7,066 nt of DNA from Prolixibacteraceae bacterium (GTDB taxonomy: Bacteria; Bacteroidota; Bacteroidia; Bacteroidales; Prolixibacteraceae): assembly GCA_007116765.1 (NCBI GenBank), contig SKHV01000398.1, positions 1 to 7,066 on the forward strand, written 5' to 3'. How positions within the stretch are numbered: position 1 is the first letter of the stretch; each line of letters starts with the position of its first letter. Shown in pieces: positions 1-5,513 of the stretch. Below the pieces are notes generated by a model, which had not been told where the DNA came from, made no database searches, and saw only the letters and a list, made by a program, of their open reading frames with translations. The position numbers were made by a program, and so were the translations under genes.

Positions 1-23
1 CTTAACTAACTGTTTCATTTGAT

Positions 24-72
24 GTGTCATCCTGAGCTTGCCGAAGGATCCCTCCTAACGTCGGGATGACAC
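24..72. repeat. Inverted repeat with 9-bp perfect arms
   Basis: GTGTCATCC (24-32) and GGATGACAC (64-72) are exact reverse complements separated by 31 bases. The inner segment contains CTGAGCTTGCCGAAGGAT. From memory, very similar GTCATCCTGAGCTTG-type segments recur between genes in many Bacteroidota genomes, so this is probably one copy of a dispersed intergenic repeat. The arms are visible in the sequence; the dispersed nature is recollection and inference. Confidence 0.6.
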
Positions 73-130
73 TAATATACTGAGCTTGTTAGCTATATTT
101 TTCACTTTGCCAAAGGCGAAGCTTTTTGCT

Positions 131-158
131 ATTGACTATTGACTACTGACTACTGACT
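131..158. repeat. 7-bp tandem repeat, four units
   Basis: There are four consecutive heptamers: ATTGACT, ATTGACT, ACTGACT, ACTGACT. The first two and last two pairs are identical, differing from each other at one position. The array is short and has no spacers, so it is not CRISPR-like. It is the kind of tract that varies in copy number by replication slippage. It sits just after an imperfect hairpin (aaag 112-115 with cttt 122-125). Confidence 0.8.
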
Positions 159-168
159 ATACAGCACA

Positions 169-193
169 CAGCTCCAACACAGCGTTGGTGCTG
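169..193. repeat. Hairpin of unknown role
   Basis: CAGC-T-CCAAC (169-178) pairs with GTTGG-T-GCTG (184-193), with one T/T mismatch and a five-base loop. No T-tract follows, so it is not an intrinsic terminator. It lies in the repeat patchwork and may be part of a mobile intergenic repeat or a structured RNA. Confidence 0.45.
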
Positions 194-250
194 CTTACGT
201 AGCGTGCCGTACTGCTTCGCGCAGATCGGTATTCTACCCTATATATTTCA

Positions 251-282
251 AGCCATCTCTGGCAACAGGGGTGGCTTTTTTT
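251..282 (+). terminator. Intrinsic terminator upstream of ATPase gene
   Basis: AGCCATCTCT (251-260) pairs with AGGGGTGGCT (267-276) over ten positions, two of them G-U, around the six-base loop GGCAAC. A run of seven T follows (276-282). This has the full form of a rho-independent terminator on the plus strand. It should end a transcript entering from the left and insulate the ATPase gene promoter, whose -33 box overlaps the T-tract. Confidence 0.8.
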
Positions 283-310
283 GATTTCACAATTAAAATC
301 CATATCTTTG
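280..310 (+). promoter_or_regulatory. Bacteroidota-type promoter for ATPase gene
   Basis: TTTG (280-283), a 19-base spacer, then TATCTTTG (303-310), an exact match to the TTTG-N19-TAnnTTTG pattern of the Bacteroidota primary sigma factor. Transcription should start near 316-318, giving a leader of about 33 bases to the ATG at 350. The leader can form a small GTTAC/GTAAC hairpin (310-314 with 319-323), and the octamer GCCGTAAC (316-323) is repeated as GTCGTAAC at 331-338. Confidence 0.7.
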
Positions 311-349
311 TTACAGCCGTAACTGTTGCGGTCGTAACATTTGAAAGGC

Positions 350-1672
350 ATGAGATTTTACAATCGTATAAAAGAGCTTAACGAATTAAAACGAATTCAG
401 TCTTTATCGTTTAACGACTACTCGCGGCTAACGGTGGTAACCGGTAGGCGCAGAATTGGGAAAACAAGCCTGATTATGGAGTCTGTAGAAGAAACGCCAA
501 CTGTTTATTTGTTTGTAGGACGAAAAAATGAAGCTACACTTTGCACTGAATTTGCTCAAGAAATAACTCGATCTATAAATGCTTTTGTTCCCGAAGGTAT
601 CATATCTTTCCACTCCTTGTTTCAGCACCTGATGGAAATAGCCTCAACCCGGGTTTTTAACCTTGTAATTGATGAGTTTCAGGAATTCTACAACATCAAT
701 CCTTCGGTATTTAGCGATATGCAAAATATTTGGGATCAATACCGGAAGAAAACACACATGAACCTTATAGTGAGTGGTTCGGTTTATTCGTTAATGCTAA
801 AGATTTTTCAGAATACCAAGGAGCCACTTTTTGGACGTGCCGACAACATCATAAAACTTTCATCGTTCGATATTGCCACATTAAAGGAAATAATACATGA
901 CCATTATCCGGCATATACCAACGACGATTTGCTAGCGCTCTATTCTTTTACCGGTGGCATTCCCAAATATGTAGAACTTTTTTGCGACAACAGGGTTTTG
1001 GAGGTAAACAGCATGATTGAATTCATGGTGCGGGATAATTCACCATTTGCCGATGAAGGCAAAAACCTTTTAATTGAAGAACTTGGTAAAAACTATGCAA
1101 CTTACTTTTCAATAATAGGTTCTATTTCGGGTGGACAGAATACCCAACCTGAAATTGAAGCTGCCTTAGGGAACAAACATGTTGGTGGCCAGCTAAAACG
1201 CCTAATCGAAGATTATGGGCTCATTTCGCGTGAGAGGCCTTTGCTATCGAAAGAGCGTACACAAACGGTCCGATACGAAGTGCATGACTGTTTCCTCCGT
1301 TTTTGGTTCAATTATTTCTATAGGCACCGCTCATACATTGAGATAAAAAACTTTGATGCATTACAGCAAATCATTAAAAATGATTACCCAACTTATTCGG
1401 GGATAATGCTTGAGCGGTATTTTAAGCAAAAGTTTGCCGAGAGTTTTCATTACAGAATGATCGGTTCGTGGTGGGAGCATAAAAAAAATCAGTATGAGAT
1501 TGATATTGTTGCACTTAAAAGCACCAAAAAAGAAGCTGTTGTGGCTGAAGTTAAAAGACAAAAAAAGAATTTAAAACCGGATGCATTTGCAATAAAAGTA
1601 GAACACCTAAAAAAGAAAGTTCTTCCTAAATACAACATTGAAACATTGTTTTTGTCGTTGGAGGATATGTAG
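350..1672 (+). CDS. Archaeal-type ATPase with DUF234-like C-terminus
   Basis: This is a 440-residue P-loop ATPase of the archaeal ATPase/DUF234 type (STAND-related). Walker A is GRRRIGKT at residues 32-39 and Walker B is LVIDEFQEF with D108-E109. A sensor-like VSGS strand lies near 141-144, LFGR at 160-163, and the winged-helix entry TGGIPKYVELF begins near 201. The DUF234-like part has the typical YEVHDCFLRFWFNYFY block (309-324). The C-terminus keeps a PD-(D/E)XK-like set: E355, D385, E400 and K402. The ATG at 350 was chosen over a TTG nine bases upstream because family members usually begin with a short M-x-F-x-N-R stretch. It stands alone between its own promoter (280-310) and the PadR unit. 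Substrate and cellular role are unknown for this family; nuclease activity is inference. Confidence 0.88.
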   Translation: MRFYNRIKELNELKRIQSLSFNDYSRLTVVTGRRRIGKTSLIMESVEETPTVYLFVGRKNEATLCTEFAQEITRSINAFVPEGIISFHSLFQHLMEIASTRVFNLVIDEFQEFYNINPSVFSDMQNIWDQYRKKTHMNLIVSGSVYSLMLKIFQNTKEPLFGRADNIIKLSSFDIATLKEIIHDHYPAYTNDDLLALYSFTGGIPKYVELFCDNRVLEVNSMIEFMVRDNSPFADEGKNLLIEELGKNYATYFSIIGSISGGQNTQPEIEAALGNKHVGGQLKRLIEDYGLISRERPLLSKERTQTVRYEVHDCFLRFWFNYFYRHRSYIEIKNFDALQQIIKNDYPTYSGIMLERYFKQKFAESFHYRMIGSWWEHKKNQYEIDIVALKSTKKEAVVAEVKRQKKNLKPDAFAIKVEHLKKKVLPKYNIETLFLSLEDM

Positions 1673-1844
1673 TATAAAAATGCAGAGAGCAGAATGATGA
1701 AACTATTCTAATCTTGTATAAAATGCTGTTTTTTATAATCTCAAGTGTTTTCATTTTAATGATTCTTTTTGTAAAAATTGTAAACTTTATCTGTTTTGCC
1801 AAATAATTAAAGACAACAGGGATATCTGATTTTCAACTGACTTA

Positions 1845-1874
1845 TTTGTTGCATAAGAATTTTATGTATATTTG
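1845..1874 (+). promoter_or_regulatory. Promoter of the PadR unit
   Basis: TTTG (1845-1848), an 18-base spacer, then TATATTTG (1867-1874), a full match to the TAnnTTTG box with a slightly short spacer. Expected transcription start is near 1880-1882, only about 12 bases before the ATG at 1893. This rules out the TTG at 1872 as a translation start because it lies inside the -7 box. The octamer TTGCATAA occurs twice, at 1849-1856 and 1872-1879, 23 bases apart. Confidence 0.7.
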
Positions 1875-1887
1875 CATAATATTCTTA
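1854..1887. promoter_or_regulatory. Candidate PadR operator (34-bp dyad)
   Basis: TAAGAAT-T-TTATG (1854-1866) faces CATAA-T-ATTCTTA (1875-1887). Twelve of thirteen positions per arm are complementary, with only T1861/T1880 breaking symmetry. The eight-base centre is the promoter -7 box itself, so a bound dimer would cover the box and the start site. PadR proteins commonly repress their own operon through such dyads. Assignment to the protein encoded just downstream is inference. Confidence 0.6.
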
Positions 1888-1892
1888 GGTAT

Positions 1893-2231
1893 ATGGGAGC
1901 AAATAATCTTTACAAAGGCAGTCTGACCACCATCGTTTTGAAACTTTTGGAAGAAAAAGGCCGCATGTACGGCTACCAAATAACGCAGGAAGTGAAAGCC
2001 ATTTCGGCAGGCGGTGTAGTGATTACCGAGGGTGCACTTTACCCTATGCTGCACAAGCTGGAAGGGCAAGGACTGCTTACAGTGGAAACCGAGATGGTTG
2101 GAAACCGCATGCGCAAATATTACTCCATTACCCGCAATGGCAAAAAGGAAGTAGTTGACCGCATGGCCGAACTCGAAGCCTTTATTCGCCAAATGCAAAC
2201 TTTGTTAAACCCCCGAATTGAACTGGCATGA
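1893..2231 (+). CDS. PadR-family transcriptional regulator
   Basis: This 112-residue protein is a single-domain PadR winged-helix regulator of usual length for the short subfamily. Hallmarks are MYGYQI (25-30) in the second helix, the recognition segment EGALYPMLHKLEGQGLL (46-62), the wing with RKYYSIT (74-80) and a C-terminal dimerisation helix (about 83-104). The ATG at 1893 was chosen because the in-frame TTG at 1872 falls in the promoter, and other PadR proteins begin with a short stretch ahead of the KGSLTTIVL helix. Its stop overlaps the next start in ATGA (2228-2231), implying translational coupling. It probably represses its own operon through the dyad at 1854-1887. The inducing signal is unknown; the two downstream membrane proteins are the likely targets or partners. 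Confidence 0.93.
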   Translation: MGANNLYKGSLTTIVLKLLEEKGRMYGYQITQEVKAISAGGVVITEGALYPMLHKLEGQGLLTVETEMVGNRMRKYYSITRNGKKEVVDRMAELEAFIRQMQTLLNPRIELA

Positions 2232-2938
2232 CTAAACGAACCCTTACCTTAAAACAAATTGAGCAGCTGCATGAGTTTTGCACAAAACATTATGTGCCTT
2301 ATTACGATTTGCAGGTCGAGTTGGTCGACCACATGGCTTCGGCTATCGAAAGTCGTTGGGAGAAAGAACCGGAAACAACCTTTGATCAAGCGCTGAATAA
2401 AGTTTACAGTGATTTTGGTAAAATAGGCTTTAGCAAAGTACGCATGGAGAAGGAAGCGCATTTGATGAAGAAATACCAACGCATGATTTGGCAATATGTT
2501 GGACAGTTTTATAAGCTCCCAAAGATTATCCTAACAATTGTTCTGTCTTTCTTGATCTTTATCCTGTTCCGTTCTACCGAAAAAGATTCATTATTAGTGT
2601 TTATCTTTATCGCTTCTGTAATTGTTTTCGAGTTGATTTTTTATATATACATCTACCCAAAATACTATAGCATCAGAAAATTAACAAAAAAGAAATTCAT
2701 AATGGCCAACATTTTTAGGAATGTTCAAGGGGGATTTATTATAATGCCTGTTGTGATTTTCAATCTTTTTGGTTTTCTTGGAGACAATAGCTCTTTAAGC
2801 TTTCCTGTTTGGCTTGAACTGCTTGCATCGATATTGTTAGTGTTATTTTCGATTTTAATTATATCCTTTTCATTTTATATTCCAAAAAAAATACGCGAGC
2901 ACTTCAAAGAGCAATTCCCTCAATTTGTAAATACCTAA
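2228..2938 (+). CDS. PadR-linked four-helix membrane protein, copy 1
   Basis: This 236-residue protein has a soluble N-terminal helical domain (1-95) and four predicted membrane helices (about 97-114, 121-143, 169-186, 195-218). It ends in a basic/acidic cytoplasmic tail. The N-terminal block has the pattern YYDLQVELVDHMASAIE (25-41), then F-x-x-AL and a closing FG (63-64). I recall this helical layout from HAAS/DUF1700-type and permease-prefix domains found beside PadR genes, but I do not recognise the exact family. No enzyme motif is visible. Start ATG overlaps the padR stop by four bases. The next gene begins three bases after its stop and is a clear paralog. Likely role: a membrane component controlled by, or signalling with, the PadR protein; this is inference from context. 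Confidence 0.82.
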   Translation: MTKRTLTLKQIEQLHEFCTKHYVPYYDLQVELVDHMASAIESRWEKEPETTFDQALNKVYSDFGKIGFSKVRMEKEAHLMKKYQRMIWQYVGQFYKLPKIILTIVLSFLIFILFRSTEKDSLLVFIFIASVIVFELIFYIYIYPKYYSIRKLTKKKFIMANIFRNVQGGFIIMPVVIFNLFGFLGDNSSLSFPVWLELLASILLVLFSILIISFSFYIPKKIREHFKEQFPQFVNT

Positions 2939-2941
2939 AAC

Positions 2942-3733
2942 ATGGAATCCAAAACCCTTACCTCGGAACAAATTGAACAGCTGCATAAGTTTTGCGCGTT
3001 TCACGATGTGAAATACTACGATGTACAGATTGAACTGGTTGACCACCTTGCCACGGCCATCGAAAAACTTTGGGAAACGGAGCATGAGTTGTCTTTTGAT
3101 GAAGCCCTATTCCGTGTGGCCGAAAAATTTGGTGTTGACCCTTTTCGTTTTTCTGCCCCCGATTCGCTGCTCCCTTTCCCTATTGGTAAAGAAAATGCGA
3201 ATGCAGGTTTCGATGCCATTACTGAGGCCAGAACAAAAGCACTTGGTCGCAGGTACGACCGTTTGCAGATTCGTTACTTTTTTGAATTTTTCAAACTGCC
3301 TAAAATTGTCCTAACCATTAGCTCTATCCTTGTGATATTTATATTATTCCGAAGTACAAACAATAAAATATTGACAGCCGGAATTGTTCAAGGGATATTC
3401 TTATGTGCTTTTTTATCCTATTGGTTTTTCGTTTACCGAAAAGAAATCAAGCTGAAAATTGTCCCTGAAAAATCGTTTTTGCTTTACGACTATTTGCGCA
3501 CATGGAAAAATACCCCGTTGATTTTCGCCATACTTTCTCCCGCAATAATTAACGCGATTACGAAACTTTTTGAAATTCAGGATAAATATTCATTCTTCAA
3601 CTTTATAAGCGCCGAATTCCTTGCAGCCATTATTATTACCCTGTTTGCGATTTTGGCCATTGTAACCGGCATTTACCTACCAAAGCGTATCAAAGAAGAT
3701 ATTCAAAAGGAATTCCCGCAGTTTTGCAATTAG
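2942..3733 (+). CDS. PadR-linked four-helix membrane protein, copy 2
   Basis: This 263-residue protein is a paralog of the preceding gene product. Shared features are TLTxxQIEQLHxFC at the start (5-18), YYDVQIELVDHLATAIE (25-41), the FG pair (63-64), FFKLPKIVLTI before the first membrane helix, and a tail ending in KEFPQF. Four membrane helices are predicted near 119-137, 144-165, 191-209 and 225-246. It differs by about 22 extra residues (65-89 against 65-67 in copy 1) in a proline- and phenylalanine-rich linker between the soluble domain and the membrane part. DNA identity is also high over the first 110 bases, so the pair arose by tandem duplication. It is last in the PadR operon and converges on ric with only 14 bases between stops. 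No known function. Confidence 0.82.
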   Translation: MESKTLTSEQIEQLHKFCAFHDVKYYDVQIELVDHLATAIEKLWETEHELSFDEALFRVAEKFGVDPFRFSAPDSLLPFPIGKENANAGFDAITEARTKALGRRYDRLQIRYFFEFFKLPKIVLTISSILVIFILFRSTNNKILTAGIVQGIFLCAFLSYWFFVYRKEIKLKIVPEKSFLLYDYLRTWKNTPLIFAILSPAIINAITKLFEIQDKYSFFNFISAEFLAAIIITLFAILAIVTGIYLPKRIKEDIQKEFPQFCN

Positions 3734-3747
3734 CAAGTATAATTTTT

Positions 3748-4443
3748 TTAGAGTGTTAATGCCTTTGGAAATAGAATGTTGTTTTCGAGGTGAACATGTG
3801 TATGCAGGTCGTCTTCAAATTCATCGAGCATTTTAAAAGCTACATGATAAGTAGAGCATCCATCGGACGGAACGATGTACCCTTTGGTTAATTCGTTAAT
3901 CTTGTCTATGGCTCCACCGGCAAATTCATGTTCATCGTTCATGCGTGCTATTTCAAACTGAATTATACTTTTGGCTTCCGGATTATTGCCCTTCATTACC
4001 TCTTTAATTGCAGGGAAAAGCACTTCTTCTTCCTTTTTAAGGTGCTGAAGCAACTCGCGGTTAATTTCGCTAAAAAGCGCGGCAACTTCTTTAAGTTCAA
4101 TGTGATTTTCGCCATGGACTTCGGCTATTTTTTGCGTGTAGAAAACCAGTTCGGGCAGGGTTTTCAATACATATTTATGGTGGGTATTCATTATATAGTC
4201 AGCCAAAAAATCTAACGACCAGTTTTTGAAATCGAGATTACTGCCCGGAGAGCTTTTTTCAAGCTCAATAATTTCATGGGAAATAGTTTCAATATTTACA
4301 TTCTTTTCACTGCATGCAAGCTCCAGCGATTTGTTGCCCCCACAGCAAAAGTCAATGCCTGCATTTTTAAAAATGGCAGCTGCCCTAAAATCGTCGGTAA
4401 CAATTTGTCCAATTGATTTCTTATTTATTGTTTCTGTTTTCAT
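3748..4443 (-). CDS. ric: Iron-sulfur cluster repair di-iron protein RIC (ScdA/YtfE)
   Basis: This 231-residue protein has an N-terminal ScdA_N domain with the CCGG motif (33-36) and a C-terminal hemerythrin-like four-helix bundle. Candidate di-iron ligands fit the YtfE pattern: H88 or H89, H134 with E138 (H-x3-E), H172, and H216 with E220 (H-x3-E). Length is close to that of E. coli YtfE (about 220). The family is cytoplasmic and restores iron-sulfur clusters damaged by nitric oxide or oxidants; a direct NO-reducing role has also been proposed. The gene is divergent from the Rrf2 regulator at 4583 and has its own promoter (4471-4501) beside a shared dyad, so Rrf2 control is likely. Its stop lies 14 bases from that of the convergent PadR operon. 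Confidence 0.95.
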   Translation of the reverse strand: MKTETINKKSIGQIVTDDFRAAAIFKNAGIDFCCGGNKSLELACSEKNVNIETISHEIIELEKSSPGSNLDFKNWSLDFLADYIMNTHHKYVLKTLPELVFYTQKIAEVHGENHIELKEVAALFSEINRELLQHLKKEEEVLFPAIKEVMKGNNPEAKSIIQFEIARMNDEHEFAGGAIDKINELTKGYIVPSDGCSTYHVAFKMLDEFEDDLHTHVHLENNILFPKALTL

Positions 4444-4470
4444 AATTATTCAATTTAAGATATACAGATG

Positions 4471-4501
4471 CAAATATATGTATAAATTACAAAAGGACAA
4501 A
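4471..4501 (-). promoter_or_regulatory. Promoter of ric
   Basis: Read on the minus strand, TTTG (4501-4498), a 19-base spacer and TATATTTG (4478-4471) match the Bacteroidota consensus exactly. Transcription should start near 4463-4465, giving a leader of about 20 bases. The -33 box lies in the centre of the dyad 4484-4519. Confidence 0.72.
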
Positions 4502-4519
4502 AAGGTCTTCTTGTAATTT
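4484..4519. promoter_or_regulatory. Candidate Rrf2 operator (36-bp dyad)
   Basis: AAATTACAA (4484-4492) and TTGTAATTT (4511-4519) are perfect inverted arms. Inside, GAC (4496-4498) faces GTC (4505-4507), giving 13 of 18 paired positions overall. The dyad covers the -33 boxes of both divergent promoters, so one bound regulator could control ric and the Rrf2 operon together. Binding by the Rrf2 protein encoded at 4583 is inference; a Crp/Fnr-type regulator is an alternative. Confidence 0.55.
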
Positions 4520-4540
4520 TAATAGATTTTTTTATATTTG
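4510..4540 (+). promoter_or_regulatory. Promoter of Rrf2 operon
   Basis: CTTG (4510-4513), a 19-base spacer and TATATTTG (4533-4540). The -7 box is a full match; the -33 box matches TTG of TTTG. Transcription should start near 4546-4548, leaving a leader of about 36 bases to the ATG at 4583. It is back to back with the ric promoter. Confidence 0.7.
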
Positions 4541-4582
4541 CTCTAAAATGCAGAACCATTAACAAGCAATGAAAATATAACC

Positions 4583-5020
4583 ATGTTCAACAAAGAAACA
4601 GAATACGCATTGCGAAGCCTGGTATACATACAATACCGGAACAACCGGGATAACATGCCGGGCATCGAAGAAATCTCGACCGAGATAGAAGCACCTCAGT
4701 CTTTCATCGCGAAAATTCTTCAACGTATGGTGCGTTTGGGCTTTATTGGCTCGGTAAAAGGCAAAGGTGGTGGTTATTATTTCGATGCGAACAACGCTGA
4801 ACTGAGCCTGAAAGAATTGATACTGGCTACCGAAGGAGGCAATATTTTGAATGGTTGCGGTTTTGGATTGAAGCATTGCAATTCTGAAAACCCGTGTCCG
4901 CTTCACGAACAATATGGGCCAATACGCGATACCATTAACAAACTGGTGAGCGAAGAAACCATTCAAAGCCTGGCTCGAAAAGAAAATGCGGCTTTTAGAG
5001 TAAAAAATATTGGAACATAG
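4583..5020 (+). CDS. Rrf2-family regulator with three-cysteine motif
   Basis: This 145-residue Rrf2 winged-helix regulator begins with the typical FNKETEYALRSLVYI helix. A recognition region (EAPQSFIAKILQRMVRLGF, 36-54) and a glycine-rich wing (SVKGKGGGYYF, 57-67) follow. The cluster-binding loop holds C92, C99 and C105 (C-x6-C-x5-C), compared with C-x5-C-x5-C in NsrR and IscR. Three conserved cysteines suggest an iron-sulfur cluster sensing NO, redox state or cluster supply. The divergent ric gene favours an NsrR-like role, but IscR-like or RsrR-like sensing cannot be excluded, so no symbol is given. It is first in a two-gene operon with the flavoprotein gene 13 bases downstream, and probably autoregulates through the dyad at 4484-4519. 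Confidence 0.93.
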   Translation: MFNKETEYALRSLVYIQYRNNRDNMPGIEEISTEIEAPQSFIAKILQRMVRLGFIGSVKGKGGGYYFDANNAELSLKELILATEGGNILNGCGFGLKHCNSENPCPLHEQYGPIRDTINKLVSEETIQSLARKENAAFRVKNIGT

Positions 5021-5033
5021 AATATAAAAAACC

Positions 5034-5513
5034 ATGCAATACAACAACGACACTGTAAGAAGACAAGACCATTTGCTTGACGAACTTTCAGCTAAACAAT
5101 TGCTCGAACAAGGAGAATACGGCGTACTTTCAATGGTAAGTGAAAATAATACAGCATATGGCATTCCTATGAATTTCGTATGGGATGGAAGATATTCAAT
5201 ATATCTTCATTGTGCACTTGAGGGAAAAAAACTCCGGTCAATTGTGCACAATAAGCACGTTTCGTTTTGCATAACAGGTAGCACAAAGGTGGTATCGCAT
5301 AAATTTACATGTACATACGAAAGCATTGTGCTGCAATGCATAGCCCATATTCAACTTGAAAATGAAGAAAGGATTAAAGCCTTAGAGCTGTTTCTCCACA
5401 AATATTCACCTCAGGAAAAGAAAACCGGAATGAAACTTATTAAAGAAACATATATCCGCACAGAAATTATTCGTTTGGAGATATCTGAGTGGAGCGGTAA
5501 AACGAAAGCTTAA
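5034..5513 (+). CDS. Nim/pyridoxamine-oxidase-like flavoprotein
   Basis: This 159-residue protein has the split-barrel flavin-binding fold of the Pyridox_ox_2/Nim family. Visible blocks are RRQDHLLD (9-16), EYGVLSMV (28-35), YGIPMNFVW (42-50), IYLHCALEGKK (56-66, with the family's conserved histidine at H59), VSFCITG (76-82) and FTCTYESIVL (91-100). These follow the order and spacing of the family, and length is normal. Members bind FMN or related flavins as dimers in the cytoplasm. Nim proteins are linked to reduction of 5-nitroimidazoles, while most relatives have no known substrate. Start is the ATG 13 bases after the Rrf2 stop, implying co-transcription. Association with ric and Rrf2 suggests reduction of nitro or nitroso compounds, which is inference. 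Its stop overlaps that of the convergent downstream gene. Confidence 0.88.
   Translation: MQYNNDTVRRQDHLLDELSAKQLLEQGEYGVLSMVSENNTAYGIPMNFVWDGRYSIYLHCALEGKKLRSIVHNKHVSFCITGSTKVVSHKFTCTYESIVLQCIAHIQLENEERIKALELFLHKYSPQEKKTGMKLIKETYIRTEIIRLEISEWSGKTKA

Larger units (their letters stand above)
1..349. other. Gene-free region with repeat patchwork
   Basis: I see no credible coding region here. The stretch holds a long-loop inverted repeat (24-72), a repeated nonamer (32-40 and 80-88), a four-unit 7-bp tandem repeat (131-158), a small hairpin (169-193), a second hairpin with stem 212-215/221-224, an intrinsic terminator (251-282) and a promoter (280-310). The open frame on the minus strand across 157-351 has no recognisable protein character and covers these hairpins, so I treat it as spurious. 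The gene whose transcript ends at the terminator must lie left of the window, unless a small RNA is made from this region. Confidence 0.7.
1673..1892. other. AT-rich intergenic region before padR
   Basis: The first 170 bases hold no gene and no convincing terminator for the ATPase gene. The only pairing found (TATAAAAA 1673-1680 with TTTTTATA 1730-1737) has a 49-base loop and few G-C pairs. The last 50 bases hold the promoter and candidate operator of the PadR unit. Confidence 0.6.

Noticed and set aside
131..158. CRISPR-like repeats
   Set aside because: Units are 7 bp, contiguous and without spacers.
341..349. TTG at 341 as start of the ATPase gene
   Set aside because: The ATG at 350 gives the usual family N-terminus; neither has a well-spaced Shine-Dalgarno, so a TTG is the less likely choice.
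157..351. Minus-strand 64-residue open frame in the left intergenic region
   Set aside because: It runs through the terminator hairpin and promoter, has no recognisable domain, and its composition looks like translated repeats.
1673..1737. Terminator after the ATPase gene
   Set aside because: The only pairing (1673-1680 with 1730-1737) is all A-T with a 49-base loop, too weak to call.
1872..1892. TTG at 1872 as start of padR
   Set aside because: It lies inside the -7 box of the promoter and ahead of the expected transcription start.
1842..2198. Minus-strand open frame opposite padR
   Set aside because: It is antisense to an unmistakable PadR protein and overlaps its promoter.
4559..5164. 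Long minus-strand open frame opposite the Rrf2 and flavoprotein genes
   Set aside because: It covers two well-recognised genes on the other strand and the translation has no family-like motifs.
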